Source: Bacteroidales bacterium UBA5197
GTDB lineage: Bacteria; Bacteroidota; Bacteroidia; Bacteroidales; Lentimicrobiaceae
Reading direction: 5' to 3'
Assembly: GCA_002412885.1 (NCBI GenBank)
Contig: DHVX01000033.1
Span: 62,001 to 126,000, forward strand
DNA length: 64,000 bases
A model generated the notes under the pieces. The model searched no databases. It saw only the letters and a program-made list of their open reading frames with translations, and was not told the origin of the DNA. Each line of letters begins with the position of its first letter. The first letter of the stretch is position 1. Shown one piece after another: positions 62,695 to 64,000 of this stretch. The position numbers and the translations under genes are program-made.

Positions 62695-64000
62695 GCATTT
62701 TCCTCTTTCACCTCCTCTATTAATCCCTTAAAAAAGAGCGAATTAAGAACAATTTTTATTTCGCTGAACGTAATCTGATCTCCGAGTGCAGCTTTTGCAG
62801 CACCAAGTTTCGGATTTTTCGAGTCGGTGAAATATTTGGTAATCAACTCAATTTTTTGCGGTTCAACCAATCCGGCAGGCTCAATTTCACCTCTTTTTAC
62901 AAACATTGCCAGATGGCCTTCAATGGTGCTGATGGCCATGTTCCTTGCTGCTGCAATTTCGGACACACTCATGCCCTCGCGAAACATTTTCAGGCTTAAT
63001 TCGAAGCTTTGACCTTTAACCGGTTTTACTGATTTTGAGGATTTGCTTTCTAACTCATCATCTGCTTCAGAAGTTGTCAGATCAGGCTTCCGGCCGGTGT
63101 GTTCAGCAATTATGTTTAAAATTTCACTGCCAAAAGCAGCAGCTTTTACTTTGCCAATTCCAGCGATTTTTTTCAAATCAGCCATATTGTGAGGTAAATC
63201 AGAGGTTAAGGCTTTGATGGTTTTTACAGGCAAAACATGATAGGACGGAACGCCCATTTCATCAGCCATCTGATCGCGCCAGTTTTTAATCAGATCGTAC
63301 AGCTTCTTTTCTGAGTTACCCGAAAAAGGCGAAATTTTTGCCGGTTTGGATTCAAAAACCGGTTCAAAAATGGAAGAAATTGCCCTGACTTTCAGATATT
63401 GAATGGTGCGAAATCCATCTTTACACGCATTAAGACATGACAACCTCACCCAGGCTTCCTGATTCATGCGGTCGATGGTGTCATTTACCTGCTTCCGCAA
63501 TGCCCGGTTATCAGTTTCAGGTTCAATTTTTTGTTTGAAAAAGATTTCTTTCAACCTTGGATGAAAATACGTGCAGGCTTTTTGTATGCGTTCCTGCAAA
63601 GTCTGGTTGACTTCAATATCTTCATTATTGATAAATAGCTGCAGGAGTTGCCGCTGAAATTTCTGAGCAACTTCAACGATTTCGTTATGCAGCAGAGTGC
63701 CCTTTTTTTCTATGGAATCAACAAATGGCTGATCAACTGAACCGGAATTTTCACTGATCAGTTTGAGGATCCGGCTCAGATATCGGTGTAAAACATCGAA
63801 ATTGAACATCTCGCTGACAAGTGATTGCTGAAACTGAATTTTGGCAAGGTTGAGCGAGTTCTCATCGGGCTGATTCTCTTCAATACGGCTGACAAATCCA
63901 CCAACGGCAAAATCTGTTTTTACTGCTGTGCGGCTAATGGGAGAGCTGAGAACCAGCCCCTCAAGCGTTTTACACCGGCTTAAAGCCACATAAACCTGCC
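62691..64000 (-). CDS. C-terminal part of SF1 helicase with HRDC and HTH domains, 5' end beyond window
   Basis: The frame enters from the right edge reading GQVYVALSRCKTLEGLVL, helicase motif VI of Pif1/RecD-like superfamily 1 enzymes. There is no true start inside the window; a GTG at 63989 is only the first possible internal codon. Then come a helical linker, an HRDC domain (LYDLIKNWRDQMADEMGVPS through the IAGIGKVKAAAFG helix-hairpin-helix) and a C-terminal HTH_40-like domain (MSVSEIAAARNMAISTIEGH). Such helicase-HRDC-HTH fusions are common in Bacteroidota and probably act in DNA repair or replication. Its stop overlaps that of engB by 4 bp. Confidence 0.85.
   Translation of the reverse strand, partial: QVYVALSRCKTLEGLVLSSPISRTAVKTDFAVGGFVSRIEENQPDENSLNLAKIQFQQSLVSEMFNFDVLHRYLSRILKLISENSGSVDQPFVDSIEKKGTLLHNEIVEVAQKFQRQLLQLFINNEDIEVNQTLQERIQKACTYFHPRLKEIFFKQKIEPETDNRALRKQVNDTIDRMNQEAWVRLSCLNACKDGFRTIQYLKVRAISSIFEPVFESKPAKISPFSGNSEKKLYDLIKNWRDQMADEMGVPSYHVLPVKTIKALTSDLPHNMADLKKIAGIGKVKAAAFGSEILNIIAEHTGRKPDLTTSEADDELESKSSKSVKPVKGQSFELSLKMFREGMSVSEIAAARNMAISTIEGHLAMFVKRGEIEPAGLVEPQKIELITKYFTDSKNPKLGAAKAALGDQITFSEIKIVLNSLFFKGLIEEVKEENA

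Overview
The window looks like a chromosomal segment of a Bacteroidota (Bacteroidia-type) bacterium. The evidence is genes for proteins with type IX secretion (T9SS) C-terminal sorting domains, a GldA-type ABC ATPase, a Reg_prop/Y_Y_Y/LuxR regulator, many -7 boxes of the Bacteroidota form TAnnTTTG with few Shine-Dalgarno sequences, a likely glycine-lipid acyltransferase pair, and a dcw cluster coding a MurE of the meso-DAP type. The species cannot be named from sequence reading alone.

Layout. 1-4.8 kb: a PKD-domain surface lipoprotein (cut by the left edge) and a membrane-spanning Reg_prop regulator, resembling the edge of a polysaccharide-utilization locus. 5.0-6.7 kb: a membrane glycosyltransferase overlapping an ECF sigma factor. 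6.7-13.2 kb: a leftward run of six closely spaced genes (two PLP decarboxylases, methyltransferase, M19 dipeptidase, phosphopantetheinyl transferase, patatin). 13.3-19.3 kb: a DUF4143 ATPase, a repeat-rich gap, a solitary urocanate hydratase, and an Omp28-like T9SS cargo protein.

19.3-33.7 kb is the accessory region and the most interesting part. A small T9SS-sorted protein with one YD-like repeat precedes a 2155-residue SpvB/FG-GAP/RHS protein with a variable C-terminal tip. Behind it lie two 5'-truncated RHS tip cassettes, in the same frame and nearly identical to the parent across the RHS core but ending in unrelated tips. Each tip is followed at once by a different small exported protein, the expected position of an immunity gene. 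This reads as a polymorphic-toxin array in which recombination across core repeats could swap the tip. A near-identical 43-bp direct repeat lies near each end of the region.

33.8-39.8 kb: metK with a candidate SAM-II riboswitch, gldA, then rplM-rpsI-rpsB-tsf behind structured leaders. 39.8-43.7 kb: a tandem DUF3857/transglutaminase pair, one copy apparently catalytically dead. 44.1-60.0 kb: a leftward dcw cluster, mraZ-rsmH-ftsL-ftsI-murE-mraY-murD-ftsW-murG-murC-ftsQ-ftsA-ftsZ followed by a GatB/YqeY gene, with a three-copy 10-bp repeat upstream that looks like the MraZ operator. 60.2-64.0 kb: two acyltransferases of glycine-lipid type, the GTPase YsxC/EngB, and the C-terminal part of a helicase-HRDC-HTH protein that leaves the window.

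No rRNA, tRNA, CRISPR array, integrase or intact insertion sequence was seen.
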